DNA of 37,706 nucleotides, taken from contig JAFVBX010000027.1 of NCBI GenBank assembly GCA_017479675.1, forward strand, positions 1 to 37,706. Reading direction: 5' to 3'. Position numbers and translations under genes: made by a program. The DNA is from Prevotella sp. GTDB lineage: Bacteria > Bacteroidota > Bacteroidia > Bacteroidales > Bacteroidaceae. The notes beneath the pieces are model-generated. The model did no database searches and had not been told where the DNA came from. It saw nothing but the letters and a program-made list of their open reading frames with translations. Shown here in pieces: positions 8,557 through 17,820 of this stretch. Each line of letters starts with the position of its first letter. The first letter of the stretch is position 1.

Positions 8557-11232
8557 TCAGCTTAGTTTTTCCTTTATGTATCGTGAGGTGTAGCCCTTGC
8601 CAGTTGCCGCCACCTGCTCAGGCGTGCCTGTGGCAACTATCGTGCCTCCTGCCTCTCCTCCCTCTGGTCCGAGGTCTATCACGTGGTCGGCGCACTTTAT
8701 CACGTCGAGGTTGTGCTCCACGATGAGTATGGTGTGCCCTCGGCTTATGAGGCGGTCGAAGGCGTGCAGCAACAGGTTGATGTCGTGGAAATGCAGTCCT
8801 GTTGTCGGCTCGTCGAAGATGAACAGGGTGGGCTCCTGCCGCTCCTGCGCTATGTAGTAGGCAAGCTTCACTCGCTGGTTCTCTCCACCAGAGAGCGTTG
8901 ACGAACTCTGTCCCAGTTGTATGTAGCCCAAGCCCACGTCGGCGAGGGGGCGCAGGGATGCAACGATTTGGTTCAGCAGGCTTGCGTTGCCTGTCTTGCC
9001 CGTTGTCTTTTCGTCGGGCTCGAAGAACTCAATTGCCTCATCCACCGTCATGTTGAGCACGTCGTCTATGTTCTTGCCCTTATAGCGTATCTCAAGGATG
9101 TCGGGTTTGAAGCGTTTGCCGTGACACGCCTGACAGGTGAGGGTGAGGTCTGCCATAAACTGCATCTCTACCGTCACCGTTCCTGCGCCCTTACATTCCT
9201 CGCAGCGTCCGCCCTCGGTGTTGAATGAGAAGTGTGCCTGCGTGACGCCCAGCTGGCGTGCCAGCGCCTGACTGGCAAAGAGCTGTCTGATGGCGTCGTA
9301 TGCCTTGAGGTATGTGGCGGCATTGGAACGTGTGCTCTTGCCTATGGGGTTCTGGTCCACCATCTCCACATGGCGCACGAGGCGGTAGTCGCCTGTTATG
9401 ATGCCAGGGGCAGAGGCACTTCCTGAGCCCTTTGCCGCATCGCAGATGCCCTTCATGGTGGGGTAGAGTATTTGTTTTACGAGTGTCGATTTGCCTGAGC
9501 CGCTGACACCCGTGATGACCGTCATCACGTTGAGCGGTATCTCCACGTCGATGTTCTTGAGGTTGTGCAGGTTACAGTGGTGCAAGGTTAGCGACAGGTT
9601 CCACGGACGGCGTGAGGCAGGTACGGGGATAGACAGCGAGCCGTCGAGGTAGCGTGAGGTATATCCTCCGTCCTTTATTATCTCGCCTCCCAGCCTGCCT
9701 GCATCGGGTCCCACCTCTATCAGGTCGTCGGCAGCACGTAGTATGTCCTCGTCGTGCTCCACCACCACCACCGTGTTGCCCAAGTCGCGCAGTTTGCGCA
9801 GTATGTTGATGAGGCGCTCGGTGTCTCGGCTGTGCAGTCCTATTGACGGCTCGTCGAGAATGTACAGCGAGCCCACTAACGGCGAACCTATCGACGTGGT
9901 AAGGTTTATGCGCTGGCTCTCTCCGCCCGACAGGGTGTTGGAGGGGCGGTTGAGGGTTATGTAGCCCAGTCCCACGTCGAGCAGGTATTGAAGTCGGCTC
10001 GTTATCTCCGTCAGTAGTCGTTTGGCGGTCTTCCTCTCGTGGTCTGTCAGTTGCAGTTTGTTGAACCATTCGGCAAGGTCGCTCACAGGCATCGTCACCA
10101 GTTCGGTGATGGTCTTGTCGCCCACCTTCACGTACTCCGCCTCCTTGCGCAGTCGTGTGCCGTGACAGTCGGGACACAGTGCCTTGCCCCTGTAGCGTGC
10201 CATCATCACGCGGTACTGTATCTTGTACTGGTTCTCCCTCACCATGCGGAAGAACTCGTCTATGCTCACTCTCTCGTGCGGGTCGGCGTTGACGTCGCAG
10301 GGCAGACCGTGCCACAGCCATCCCTTGTGTTCCTCCGACAGTTCGTTGTAGGGGGTGAAGATGGGGAAGTTGTCTGTCTCGGCACGCCTTACGAAGTAAC
10401 GCTTCCACTCCCCCAACTTCTCGCCTCGCCAGCACGCCACGCAACCGTCATACACGCTTAGCGACTTGTCAGGGATGACGAGGTTCTCGTCGATGCCTAT
10501 GATGCTGCCGAAACCCTCGCACGTGGGGCATACTCCGGCAGGCGAGTTGAAGGCGAACATGTGCTCCGTAGGCTCCTCGAACGTCATGCCGTCAGCCTCC
10601 ATGATGGTAGAGAAATGGTGGTCGGTGGTGGTGCCGTCGTCGTTGAAGAAACGCAGCGTGCAACGTCCGTTGCCATCGGCAAAAGCCGTCTCGCCAGAGT
10701 CCAGCAGGCGTATCTCCGTAGCGTTACGGTCATGGTGCACCTTCAGACGGTCTATAACGTTTTCGTTCCCTGCAATCAGCATGAACTTCGTGCCTTCAGG
10801 ATACTGCTTCATGCACTCCACGAGGTCTTCGGGCGTGTGTTTCCTCACCTCCTTGCCCGATATCGGCGAGTAGGTCTTGCCGATGCGAGCGAAGAGCAGG
10901 CGCATGAACTCGTAAATCTCGGTCGTGGTGCCGACGGTGGAGCGTGGGTTGCGTGCTATCACCTTCTGCTCTATGGCGATGGCAGGCGGCAGCCCCTTTA
11001 TGTAGTCACACTCAGGTTTCTTCATCCTGCCCAGGAACTGGCGCGCGTAAGCCGACAGGCTCTCCACGTATCTTCGCTGTCCCTCGGCATATAGCGTGTC
11101 GAAGGCAAGGGACGACTTGCCCGAACCGCTCACGCCGGCTATCGCCACGAGCTTGTTGCGCGGTATCTTTACGGAGACGTTCTTCAGGTTGTTAACCCTT
11201 GCTCCCTTTATTTCGATGTACTTCTGTTCCAT
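8557..11232 (-). CDS. uvrA: Excinuclease ABC subunit A (UvrA family)
   Basis: DNA-damage recognition ATPase of nucleotide excision repair. It has two ABC modules: Walker A GVSGSGKS (33-40) and a second GVSGSGKST in the C-terminal half, with signatures LSGGESQR and LSGGENQR. The C-terminal zinc finger is intact (CEEC, 19 residues, CQAC). At 891 aa it is shorter than the usual 940 or so. The N-terminal insertion keeps CPTC and CPDC motifs, but the first CxxC pair of zinc site 1 found in E. coli UvrA is missing. It may therefore be one of the UvrA paralogue types of Bacteroidetes rather than the canonical copy. The -7 box TACCTTTG ends only 11 nt before the ATG. Family assignment is firm, paralogue type is not. 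Confidence 0.93.
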   Translation of the reverse strand: MEQKYIEIKGARVNNLKNVSVKIPRNKLVAIAGVSGSGKSSLAFDTLYAEGQRRYVESLSAYARQFLGRMKKPECDYIKGLPPAIAIEQKVIARNPRSTVGTTTEIYEFMRLLFARIGKTYSPISGKEVRKHTPEDLVECMKQYPEGTKFMLIAGNENVIDRLKVHHDRNATEIRLLDSGETAFADGNGRCTLRFFNDDGTTTDHHFSTIMEADGMTFEEPTEHMFAFNSPAGVCPTCEGFGSIIGIDENLVIPDKSLSVYDGCVACWRGEKLGEWKRYFVRRAETDNFPIFTPYNELSEEHKGWLWHGLPCDVNADPHERVSIDEFFRMVRENQYKIQYRVMMARYRGKALCPDCHGTRLRKEAEYVKVGDKTITELVTMPVSDLAEWFNKLQLTDHERKTAKRLLTEITSRLQYLLDVGLGYITLNRPSNTLSGGESQRINLTTSIGSPLVGSLYILDEPSIGLHSRDTERLINILRKLRDLGNTVVVVEHDEDILRAADDLIEVGPDAGRLGGEIIKDGGYTSRYLDGSLSIPVPASRRPWNLSLTLHHCNLHNLKNIDVEIPLNVMTVITGVSGSGKSTLVKQILYPTMKGICDAAKGSGSASAPGIITGDYRLVRHVEMVDQNPIGKSTRSNAATYLKAYDAIRQLFASQALARQLGVTQAHFSFNTEGGRCEECKGAGTVTVEMQFMADLTLTCQACHGKRFKPDILEIRYKGKNIDDVLNMTVDEAIEFFEPDEKTTGKTGNASLLNQIVASLRPLADVGLGYIQLGQSSSTLSGGENQRVKLAYYIAQERQEPTLFIFDEPTTGLHFHDINLLLHAFDRLISRGHTILIVEHNLDVIKCADHVIDLGPEGGEAGGTIVATGTPEQVAATGKGYTSRYIKEKLS

Positions 11233-11243
11233 GATTCACTGTG

Positions 11244-11251
11244 CAAAGGTA
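11244..11251 (-). promoter_or_regulatory. uvrA promoter -7 box
   Basis: TACCTTTG on the reverse strand, ending 11 nt before the uvrA ATG. No clear TTTG/TTG box lies 20 bp upstream. The implied leader is only a few nucleotides. Confidence 0.6.
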
Positions 11252-11309
11252 TAAAGAAAAGTTGAATTAGAGCACTTTGTGATGATTTTTTATGAGATAA
11301 AAATATTCT

Positions 11310-13052
11310 CTAAAACTCGTCGTAATTGATTTTATCATTGATAATTCGTTTGGGAGATTTGTAATGCGGTGAGAGAATATCACGCTCTGACATATATAGG
11401 GGAGTCTTTAACCCAGAAAGGTGAAAGAGTATCTGGCATACATTATCCAGAGAGAAAGGACGCATGGTGCATGACTTTAGAGCCTTTATCTCTTTTGGAT
11501 GCAAATTTGCAAAACTATTGGAGCACCATATAATGAAAGGAACATCGTATTGCCAATGGAGTCCTTTTTCAGGAATTTCTCCGAACCCAAATGCATCTCT
11601 GCCGATATTAGGTCTGTAGTCATAAACTTCTTCTCCGTGATCGGAAAAATAGATCACTACTGTATTCTCATCGCTGTACAAGTCTGTTATTTTGTGTATT
11701 ACCTCATCATTATAGAACGTGGCGTTATCATAGTGTGCTATTTCTTCACGCATTTGTGGTGTCAGCCAAGGATTCTTGCGAAAGCTGGTACTATCAGATG
11801 TGAAATGAGCAAATTCTTTAGGGTATCTGTTGCTGTAAGCCATATGCTGTCCAAGGAGATGGAATACAATTAGTTGACATTTGTGATTACTCCTGTTCCT
11901 CTTATAATAATCAATCAGTTGCCCGTCATAATCAAAGCTTTTTTCGTTTGTTTCATTATAGCATACCTTTACCATTTCGGGATGATATAGGTAAGTATTT
12001 AGTGAAAAGGAAAACAATTGGTCCGTTGCAAAATCCTTCTGATTATCATAAAATATTACATGGTATCCTTCTTTCTTGAATATCGCAGTCAGTGGAGGTG
12101 TCGATGCCCAGTTTTCCCCCTCACCTATACAATTACAACTTAATACATTTCGGATAACTTTCGTGGTCTGGTTATAAGGGCTTACCACATCGGTAAAAAC
12201 GAACAATCGCCCAGCTTTTTGCTCTTGTGACAAGAATGGTGTTGTTTGTAGTGGGTATCCATATAGAGCAGAATGGTACTTTATATAGGACTCTCCGATG
12301 ACAAGAATCACATTCAGTGAGTCTGTTTCTCTATCCAAGGTCTGTGTTCCTATATGCTTAATCTGTTCTAAAAGGTAGCTCATTTCCTTTTCTGACATGT
12401 GAATGTCAACAAGAGACAGAAGTAGTTTTGTTACCGTATCATCTGGATTTCGGTTGTGGCTTCGCCATTCATCCACATCGTTAACTTCCTGACAGTTGAA
12501 GAGTGAAATGTACTGATAATTGAATGCAAACCCTCCTGTCAAGAGTGTAAGTAGCAGTATTCTCCCTGCTTTTGCAACACTCTTGTTTGCTTGCATTTGA
12601 TTACAAATCTTCTGTCTAAAAATTTCAGCGATAATATTAAGGATAGCAACCCCCACGAAGTATAAGAATGTGTGGACAAATACTTTGTTAGTAAGAAGCA
12701 TTTGTATAAATTCTGTACTTTCTCGTTTGTTAGTTTCCAATAGCAGGACTATAGCTCCTGGTGAAATCTCCATGCCAAAAACCTGCTCCAGTACTATTTC
12801 AATAAAGAAGAGCGTATAGATAAATAGGTACACTAGGACTTTAATGACACGGCTTTTTGACAAGGTTACAATAGCTACAACAATATAAGAATGAAACAAT
12901 ATCAGCAGCCATCTGGGTATTGGGTTCTTCTCAAGTGATGACCAGCCAATCAATATAATATAGGCTAACATCAGTGGCCATTGTTCTGTAAGAGGTTTGG
13001 TAAACTTGAAAGATTGTTGGAAAGTTTTGCACGAAGTGGTGAGGATGTTCAT
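11310..13052 (-). CDS. Phosphoethanolamine transferase (EptA/CptA-like, sulfatase fold)
   Basis: A 580-aa inner-membrane enzyme expected to add phosphoethanolamine to lipid A, LPS core or another envelope glycan, a change linked to cationic peptide resistance in other Gram-negatives. The N-terminal half has about five hydrophobic segments (roughly 25-180). The periplasmic alkaline-phosphatase-like domain carries VIGES (nucleophile candidate Ser255, Thr in many EptA proteins), SDHGEE (Asp471, His472 as metal ligands) and a late LHWQYDVPF. Base composition is visibly more AT-rich than in neighbours such as uvrA and gyrA, hinting at horizontal acquisition or different selection. It has a promoter about 450 bp upstream, leaving a long leader. 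Substrate unproven. Confidence 0.85.
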   Translation of the reverse strand: MNILTTSCKTFQQSFKFTKPLTEQWPLMLAYIILIGWSSLEKNPIPRWLLILFHSYIVVAIVTLSKSRVIKVLVYLFIYTLFFIEIVLEQVFGMEISPGAIVLLLETNKRESTEFIQMLLTNKVFVHTFLYFVGVAILNIIAEIFRQKICNQMQANKSVAKAGRILLLTLLTGGFAFNYQYISLFNCQEVNDVDEWRSHNRNPDDTVTKLLLSLVDIHMSEKEMSYLLEQIKHIGTQTLDRETDSLNVILVIGESYIKYHSALYGYPLQTTPFLSQEQKAGRLFVFTDVVSPYNQTTKVIRNVLSCNCIGEGENWASTPPLTAIFKKEGYHVIFYDNQKDFATDQLFSFSLNTYLYHPEMVKVCYNETNEKSFDYDGQLIDYYKRNRSNHKCQLIVFHLLGQHMAYSNRYPKEFAHFTSDSTSFRKNPWLTPQMREEIAHYDNATFYNDEVIHKITDLYSDENTVVIYFSDHGEEVYDYRPNIGRDAFGFGEIPEKGLHWQYDVPFIIWCSNSFANLHPKEIKALKSCTMRPFSLDNVCQILFHLSGLKTPLYMSERDILSPHYKSPKRIINDKINYDEF

Positions 13053-13210
13053 GATAATCTGTCTTTTTGATAGGATATTCCAAAGAAATGCCTATAATCT
13101 CCAGATTCGGCAGACCGTCTGTTTCGCATTATCCTACCAAAGACAGAAAAGCGTGGAGACTTATTCGTCACTCGCTCCACGTGTTGAGGCCGTAGGAATG
13201 CCCTATTCAT
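13049..13210 (-). CDS. Small basic ORF coupled to the phosphoethanolamine transferase
   Basis: A 53-codon reverse-strand frame with ATG at 13210. Its TGA stop (13051-13049) overlaps the transferase ATG as ATGA, the arrangement of translational coupling. The predicted peptide is strongly basic (ten Arg, two Lys) with no signal peptide or known motif. It lies inside the transferase leader. It could be a real leader peptide or coupling ORF, or chance; there is no homology evidence, so confidence is low. Confidence 0.25.
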   Translation of the reverse strand: MNRAFLRPQHVERVTNKSPRFSVFGRIMRNRRSAESGDYRHFFGISYQKDRLS

Positions 13211-13499
13211 CAGAACGAGCAACTACGACCCCACGCCAGTACATATATCACAACAACCCCCAATCTTTCATATCCAGTCAGGATGCGAAAGCAAGGGATT
13301 ATCCCAATACACATACGCATGAGCGTCTATCGTTGCCATTGTCCTTTGATGAATATGAGAGTTTCCTACGCTTTCAACACGTCAAGAACAAAGCGCGTGA
13401 TATACGCTTTTTCCATAAATGGTATCCTCAAGACCTCCAAAAAGACGTTTCTTGTTGTTTTTTATGCCATTGTATTGGCATATTGGTATGAGGATGGTG
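13053..13499 (-). other. Long leader of the phosphoethanolamine transferase mRNA
   Basis: About 450 bp between the reverse promoter at 13500-13531 and the ATG at 13052. It contains several short reverse-strand frames, including a 23-codon one at 13268-13339 and the 53-codon one at 13049-13210. It also has inverted repeats that could fold in RNA: CGTGGAG / CTCCACG around 13159-13190 and CGTAG / CTACG around 13190-13232. No known riboswitch was recognised. Confidence 0.4.
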
Positions 13500-13531
13500 C
13501 AAAGTTAGAAATTATTTCTGATACATGCAAG
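13500..13531 (-). promoter_or_regulatory. Promoter reading toward the phosphoethanolamine transferase
   Basis: On the reverse strand, -7 box TAACTTTG (13507-13500) with TTG (13530-13528) exactly 20 bp upstream. It is the only good Bacteroidetes-type promoter between the transferase and the repeat array. Confidence 0.6.
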
Positions 13532-13677
13532 TCTATGTTCATATTTTTTTGTTTTGACATTATGCTAAGAAATCCACTTTTTCGCTTTCTTTTTGTTTTC
13601 TGAAAACTTTCGTGGCAGGGTGGGCTTTTAGATGTTAAGGAAACTTAAAGGGAGGAGAGAAGCGTCTTTTTTCTTTG

Positions 13678-13845
13678 GAAAAGCTATGCTTTAGGGTAGG
13701 AAAGGCTATGCTATTGCCCTGCAAAAGCTATGCTTTCACCCCATAGAAGCTGTGCTTCTGCACTCGGATGCTTAGTTTCTACGCGCGGAAGCATGGCATC
13801 TGCAGGAGAAAACGTAGTTTTGTGGGCTAAAAACGCAGTGTCTGA
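13678..13845. repeat. Array of eight degenerate palindromes, about 22-bp period
   Basis: Short dyads such as AAAGCTATGCTTT (13680-13692), AAAAGCTATGCTTT (13723-13736), AGAAGCTGTGCTTCT (13745-13759), GAAGCATGGCATC (13788-13800) and AAAACGTAGTTTT (13809-13821). Their centres are near 13686, 13708, 13730, 13752, 13774, 13794, 13815 and 13836, so the spacing is 22, 22, 22, 22, 20, 21 and 21 bp. Cores drift in sequence but keep dyad symmetry. Spacers of 6-9 bp are not conserved. Confidence 0.75.
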
Positions 13846-14018
13846 AAATTGGAATTTTGTAACCTTTTGTGGCTCAGTGGGTTGCGGAAATGGCGAAATA
13901 CTCGCGAATTTGGGCGGCAAATCGAGGTTGGTGACTTTCAGCGCACGTATGAGCGTTGGCGAAATGTCAAAATGTAAGAAAAATGCGGGTTTTCGTGACG
14001 TTTCTCGTTTTTTATTTG
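13846..14018. other. Non-coding spacer
   Basis: Together with 13532-13677 this is sequence without a convincing gene. Open frames across it on both strands read through the palindrome array and show no domain or signal peptide. Nothing further recognised. Confidence 0.5.
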
Positions 14019-14026
14019 TAATTTTG
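14019..14026 (+). promoter_or_regulatory. Probable MFS gene promoter -7 box
   Basis: TAATTTTG matches TAnnTTTG and lies 60 bp before the GTG start of the MFS gene. The upstream -33 box is weak. Confidence 0.45.
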
Positions 14027-14086
14027 CAAGAAGATACTCGCTTAAGCTCGTACGGGAACGAGAATGTTAACGGGAACATTTGAACT

Positions 14087-15346
14087 GTGAACTCTTCAAC
14101 GACAGAACATAGCGCTTTGCCAAAATTGTGGAATGTCAACTACACCAAGGTGTGGGTGGCAAACTTCATGATATTCTTTTCGTTCATGCTGGTGATGCCC
14201 TTGCTGCCGCTCTACATGACGGAGGAATTCGGTGCCGGCAAGCACACCATTGGCGTGGTGCTGAGCGGATATACGGTGACGGCGCTGTTTGCAAGGCTTT
14301 TCTCGGGATATATCGTCGATACGTTCAACCGCAGGACGGTGCTGTTGGTGAGCTACGGGTTGTTTGCCTGTTTCTTCTTGGGTTACCTGATAGGCGGCTC
14401 GATGATACTCTTCGCCATAGTGAGGACGCTGCACGGCGCGCCGTTCGGTACTACCACTGTGGCTAACAGCACGGTGGCGATAGATGTGCTGCCCTCGGAG
14501 AGAAGGGCGGAGGGCATAGGCTACTACGGACTTGCAAACAACCTCGGCACGGCGATAAGTCCCACGATAGGCTTGTTCCTCTACGAGGCAACGGACAGTT
14601 TCAAGGCTATTTTTCTGCTTAGTTTCTTCATGGCTGCGATGGGATTTTTCATCAACACTACGGTGAAAATAAAGAGCGCAGCGCCCAAACCATCGGCTGC
14701 CAATACTTCGGAAAGTCCTTCCGAGGGACTAAACCGTTCCAAAGTGAAAGGCGGCTTGATGCGTCTCGACCGCTTCTTCTTGGTTAAGGGATGGGGAGTA
14801 GGGCTGATGCTTGCAGCTTTAGCTTTTCCATACGGCATAATTAGCACATACATAGCCATTTATGCCAAGGAGCAGTTGGGGCTTGCTAAAGGTGCGGGAC
14901 TGTACTTTCTGGTGCTCTCGGCGTGCCTGATGCTTAGCAGGCTGACGGGCGGCAAGTCGTTGCGACAGGGCAGGGTGGCGCATAATGCGGCGATGGGCAT
15001 GTGCATATCGGTGGTGGGCTATCTGTGCTTTGCCGTGTTCCATAACTTCTTCGGCGTCTTTGCCAACGCCGTGCTGTTGGGACTGGGCAACGGCCACATG
15101 ATGCCTGCCATACAGAATATGTTCGTCAACCTTGCGCCGAACAATCGCAGGGGAACGGCAAACGCCTCGTTCCTCACCTCGTGGGACCTCGGAGTGGGGC
15201 TGGGCGTGCTGGTGGGAGGCATAGCGGTGGAGCTGTACAGCTACTACGCCGCGTTCTGGATAGCCTTCGCGGTGAATGCCCTCGGAGTGGCGTTTTTCTT
15301 CGCTTACGTTAGAAATGATTACCTGCGGAAGAAATTAGCACGATGA
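14087..15346 (+). CDS. Major facilitator superfamily transporter
   Basis: A 419-aa polytopic inner-membrane protein with about 12 hydrophobic helices. MFS motif A is seen between helices 2 and 3 as SGYIVDTFNRRTVL, and LHGAPFG and IGYYGLANNLG follow in helices 4-5. Related Bacteroidales proteins are annotated as drug/sugar efflux permeases, but the substrate cannot be inferred. The likely start is GTG at 14087, because the frame upstream holds no ATG that fits and the first helix begins soon after. Single gene between the palindrome array and the fcl promoter. Confidence 0.88.
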   Translation: MNSSTTEHSALPKLWNVNYTKVWVANFMIFFSFMLVMPLLPLYMTEEFGAGKHTIGVVLSGYTVTALFARLFSGYIVDTFNRRTVLLVSYGLFACFFLGYLIGGSMILFAIVRTLHGAPFGTTTVANSTVAIDVLPSERRAEGIGYYGLANNLGTAISPTIGLFLYEATDSFKAIFLLSFFMAAMGFFINTTVKIKSAAPKPSAANTSESPSEGLNRSKVKGGLMRLDRFFLVKGWGVGLMLAALAFPYGIISTYIAIYAKEQLGLAKGAGLYFLVLSACLMLSRLTGGKSLRQGRVAHNAAMGMCISVVGYLCFAVFHNFFGVFANAVLLGLGNGHMMPAIQNMFVNLAPNNRRGTANASFLTSWDLGVGLGVLVGGIAVELYSYYAAFWIAFAVNALGVAFFFAYVRNDYLRKKLAR

Positions 15347-15349
15347 AAA

Positions 15350-15381
15350 TTTGTAGGGGTGGGGACTTTTTTGTACCTTTG
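15350..15381 (+). promoter_or_regulatory. Promoter of the GDP-fucose genes
   Basis: Textbook Bacteroidetes promoter: TTTG (15350-15353), 20 bp, TACCTTTG (15374-15381), followed by a 38-nt gap to the ATG at 15420. Confidence 0.85.
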
Positions 15382-15419
15382 CAGACAAAACAACGACATC
15401 CAAGAAAAGGAAAGAAAAT

Positions 15420-16592
15420 ATGCTTAGCAAAGAGAGTAAGATATACGTAGCAGGCCACCGCGGACTGGTGGGCTCTGCGATATGGAACAACCTCAAGGCT
15501 CGCGGATACGACAACCTCGTGGGCAGGACACACAAGGAACTCGACCTTACTGACCAGTTGGCGGTGCGCCGCTTCTTCGACGAGGAGAAACCCGATGCCG
15601 TAGTGCTGGCTGCAGCCTTTGTGGGAGGCATCATGGCAAACTCGCTCTACAGGGCTGACTTCATGATGATGAACATGAAGATACAATGTAACGTAATCAG
15701 CGAGGCGTACGCTCATGGAGTGAAGAAACTGCTCTTCCTCGGCTCTACGTGCATCTATCCGAAGAACGCGCCGCAGCCTATGTCGGAGGACTGCCTGCTG
15801 ACGAGTCCGCTGGAATATACCAACGAGGAATACGCCATAGCGAAGATAGCAGGCTTGAAGATGTGCGAGTCGTACAACCTGCAGTACGGCACCAACTACA
15901 TCGCCGTGATGCCGACCAACCCCTACGGTCCTAACGACAACTTTCACTTGGAGAACTCGCACGTGATGCCGGCGATGATGCGCAAGATATATCTTGCCAA
16001 ACTCATCCACGACCAGGACTGGGAGGCGATAACCGTAGATATGGACAAGCGCCCTGTGGAAGGTGTTGACGGCAAGGCTTCGCACGAGGAGATAGTGAAG
16101 GTGCTGGCAAAGTACGGCATCGAGGACAACAAGGTGACGCTGTGGGGCACAGGTACGCCGCTCAGGGAGTTCCTCTGGTCGGAGGATATGGCTGACGCCT
16201 CGGTGCACTGTCTGCTCAACGTGGACTTCTCGGACATCATAGGCATAGAGAAATACTCCAGCGTGCACTACGGCGCAAAGGTCGACGGCGAGGTAGATAG
16301 AAACCACTCGGCAGGCAGAGGCGGAGCTATCCCGTCGCTCGGCGAGATACGTAACTGCCACATCAACGTGGGCACGGGCAAGGAACTGACTATCCGCGAG
16401 TTGTCAGAACTCGTTGTGAAGGCGGTAGGTTTCGAGGGCGAGGTAAGCTTCGACGCCAGCAAGCCCGACGGCACCATGCGCAAGCTTATCTCTGTCGATA
16501 AGCTCCACAAACTCGGCTGGACGCACAAGGTGGAGATAGAGGACGGCGTGCAGAAGCTGTTTGAGTGGTATAAGCAGTCGCTGGAAAAATAA
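15420..16592 (+). CDS. fcl: GDP-L-fucose synthase
   Basis: Epimerase-reductase converting GDP-4-keto-6-deoxymannose to GDP-L-fucose with NADPH; cytoplasmic. It is an extended SDR: the nucleotide-binding loop is AGHRGLVGSA (11-20), and the catalytic triad is Ser109 (LGSTCIYP), Tyr138 and Lys142 (YAIAK), in register with E. coli Ser107/Tyr136/Lys140. At 390 aa it is longer than the E. coli enzyme (about 320); the extra length falls in the substrate-binding half (about 220-310). It precedes gmd, which supplies its substrate, by 64 bp. GDP-fucose feeds capsule, LPS or glycoprotein fucosylation in Bacteroidales. Confidence 0.96.
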   Translation: MLSKESKIYVAGHRGLVGSAIWNNLKARGYDNLVGRTHKELDLTDQLAVRRFFDEEKPDAVVLAAAFVGGIMANSLYRADFMMMNMKIQCNVISEAYAHGVKKLLFLGSTCIYPKNAPQPMSEDCLLTSPLEYTNEEYAIAKIAGLKMCESYNLQYGTNYIAVMPTNPYGPNDNFHLENSHVMPAMMRKIYLAKLIHDQDWEAITVDMDKRPVEGVDGKASHEEIVKVLAKYGIEDNKVTLWGTGTPLREFLWSEDMADASVHCLLNVDFSDIIGIEKYSSVHYGAKVDGEVDRNHSAGRGGAIPSLGEIRNCHINVGTGKELTIRELSELVVKAVGFEGEVSFDASKPDGTMRKLISVDKLHKLGWTHKVEIEDGVQKLFEWYKQSLEK

Positions 16593-16598
16593 TAATAG

Positions 16599-16636
16599 TG
16601 CCATAGTCCCTATAGCTACTATAGTTCCTATAAAAA
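16599..16636. repeat. Short CTATAG-type repeat in the fcl-gmd spacer
   Basis: The spacer carries repeated CTATAG/ATAGT words (catagtccctatag, then ctactatag and ttcctata). It is a microsatellite-like tract with roughly 7-bp spacing, similar in scale to other spacers in this window. Confidence 0.4.
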
Positions 16637-16656
16637 AGAAAAAAACAACAATATAA

Positions 16657-17793
16657 ATGGCAAAGAACATTGCACTTATCACAGGTGTTACCGGTCAGGA
16701 CGGTAGCTACCTCTCAGAGTTCCTTCTTGAGAAGGGTTACGAAGTACACGGCATCATACGCCGTTCGTCTGTAGATTTCCGTGAGCGCATAGCCCACCTT
16801 GAGGGTAAGCCCAACTTCCACCTTCACTATGCCGACCTTACCGACTCCATGTCGCTGGTGAAGTTGGTGGGCATGGTGCAGCCTACGGAGATATACAACC
16901 TTGCTGCACAGAGCCACGTACAGGTGTCATTCGATGCTCCTGAGTTCACCGCCGACGTTGACGCAACAGGCGTATTGCGTGTGCTTGAGGCAGTACGCAC
17001 CAACCATCTGGAGAAGACCTGCAAGATATATCAGGCTTCCACTTCGGAGCTCTACGGCAAGGTGGAGGAAGTGCCGCAGAACGAGAAGACACCGTTCCAT
17101 CCTTACTCTCCTTACGCTGTGGCAAAGCTCTACGGCTTCTGGATAGTTAAGGAATACCGCGAGGCATACGATATGTTCTGCTGCTCAGGCATACTGTTCA
17201 ACCACGAGAGTGAGCGCCGAGGCGAGACATTCGTGACACGTAAGATAACCCTTGCTGCGGCACGCATAGCACAGGGCAAGCAGGAGAAGCTCTTCCTGGG
17301 TAACCTGTCATCGCTTCGCGACTGGGGCTACGCCAAGGACTACGTGGAGTGCATGTGGCTCATCCTGCAGAACAAGACACCAGAGGACTTCGTCATAGCG
17401 ACAGGCGTGCAGCACTCAGTACGCGAGTTCACATACGCAGCCTTCAAGGAGGCAGGCATAGAACTGAAGTTTGAGGGTGAGGACATCAACGAGAAGGGCA
17501 TCTGCGTTGCCGTTGATACGGAGAAGAACCCTCAGCTGGCTTCGCTCAACCTTGTTGGCAAGACGTTGGTAGAGGTGTCGGAAGACTTCTACCGTCCTAC
17601 CGACGTAGTGAACCTGTGGGGCGACCCGTCAAAGGCGAAGGCAGAGCTTGGCTGGAACCCATCGAAGACCACCTTCGAGCAACTGGTTAAGATAATGGTG
17701 CAGAGTGACATGGCGAAGGTGGCATCCGAGGGTGCTGCCGAGAAGGTTCGCACCAATCTTGCAGAGTATCTGGAAAAGGGAATAGTGAAGTAG
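16657..17793 (+). CDS. gmd: GDP-mannose 4,6-dehydratase
   Basis: Converts GDP-D-mannose to GDP-4-keto-6-deoxy-D-mannose, the first step of GDP-fucose synthesis. The 378-aa extended SDR has NADP loop [11 protein letters not shown] (9-19), HGIIRRSS (31-38), catalytic Thr129 and Glu131 in STSELYG, and Tyr153/Lys157 in SPYAVAK, each offset by three from the E. coli enzyme. It lies directly downstream of fcl and is very likely in the same transcript. Length and motifs are normal. Confidence 0.97.
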   Translation: MAKNIALITGVTGQDGSYLSEFLLEKGYEVHGIIRRSSVDFRERIAHLEGKPNFHLHYADLTDSMSLVKLVGMVQPTEIYNLAAQSHVQVSFDAPEFTADVDATGVLRVLEAVRTNHLEKTCKIYQASTSELYGKVEEVPQNEKTPFHPYSPYAVAKLYGFWIVKEYREAYDMFCCSGILFNHESERRGETFVTRKITLAAARIAQGKQEKLFLGNLSSLRDWGYAKDYVECMWLILQNKTPEDFVIATGVQHSVREFTYAAFKEAGIELKFEGEDINEKGICVAVDTEKNPQLASLNLVGKTLVEVSEDFYRPTDVVNLWGDPSKAKAELGWNPSKTTFEQLVKIMVQSDMAKVASEGAAEKVRTNLAEYLEKGIVK

Positions 17794-17814
17794 TTTACTG
17801 TTTACAGTTTACGG
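17794..17814. repeat. Three heptamers TTTACNG
   Basis: TTTACTG, TTTACAG and TTTACGG in immediate succession fill the gap between gmd and mazG. One of several 7-bp-period tracts in spacers of this window. Confidence 0.7.
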
Positions 17815-17820
17815 TTCAGT

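Noticed and set aside
9572..10444. A 290-codon reverse-strand frame inside uvrA
   Set aside because: It lies wholly within uvrA in another frame, is Arg/His/Gly-rich and has no domain; it is a codon-bias shadow of the GC-rich uvrA gene.
12997..13491. A 164-codon forward frame over the transferase start and leader
   Set aside because: Overlaps the transferase coding region antisense, no signal peptide or domain, and the promoter found there reads the other way.
13678..13845. CRISPR array
   Set aside because: Units are only 13-15 bp, diverge strongly, and spacers are 6-9 bp; no cas genes nearby.
13711..14139. Reverse and forward frames (142 and 117 codons) across the palindrome array
   Set aside because: Both are translations of the repeats plus spacer, overlap the MFS promoter and start, and show no credible protein features.
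15309..16361. A 350-codon reverse frame across fcl
   Set aside because: Antisense shadow of the GDP-fucose synthase gene, Val/His/Arg-rich without motifs; it also crosses the fcl promoter.
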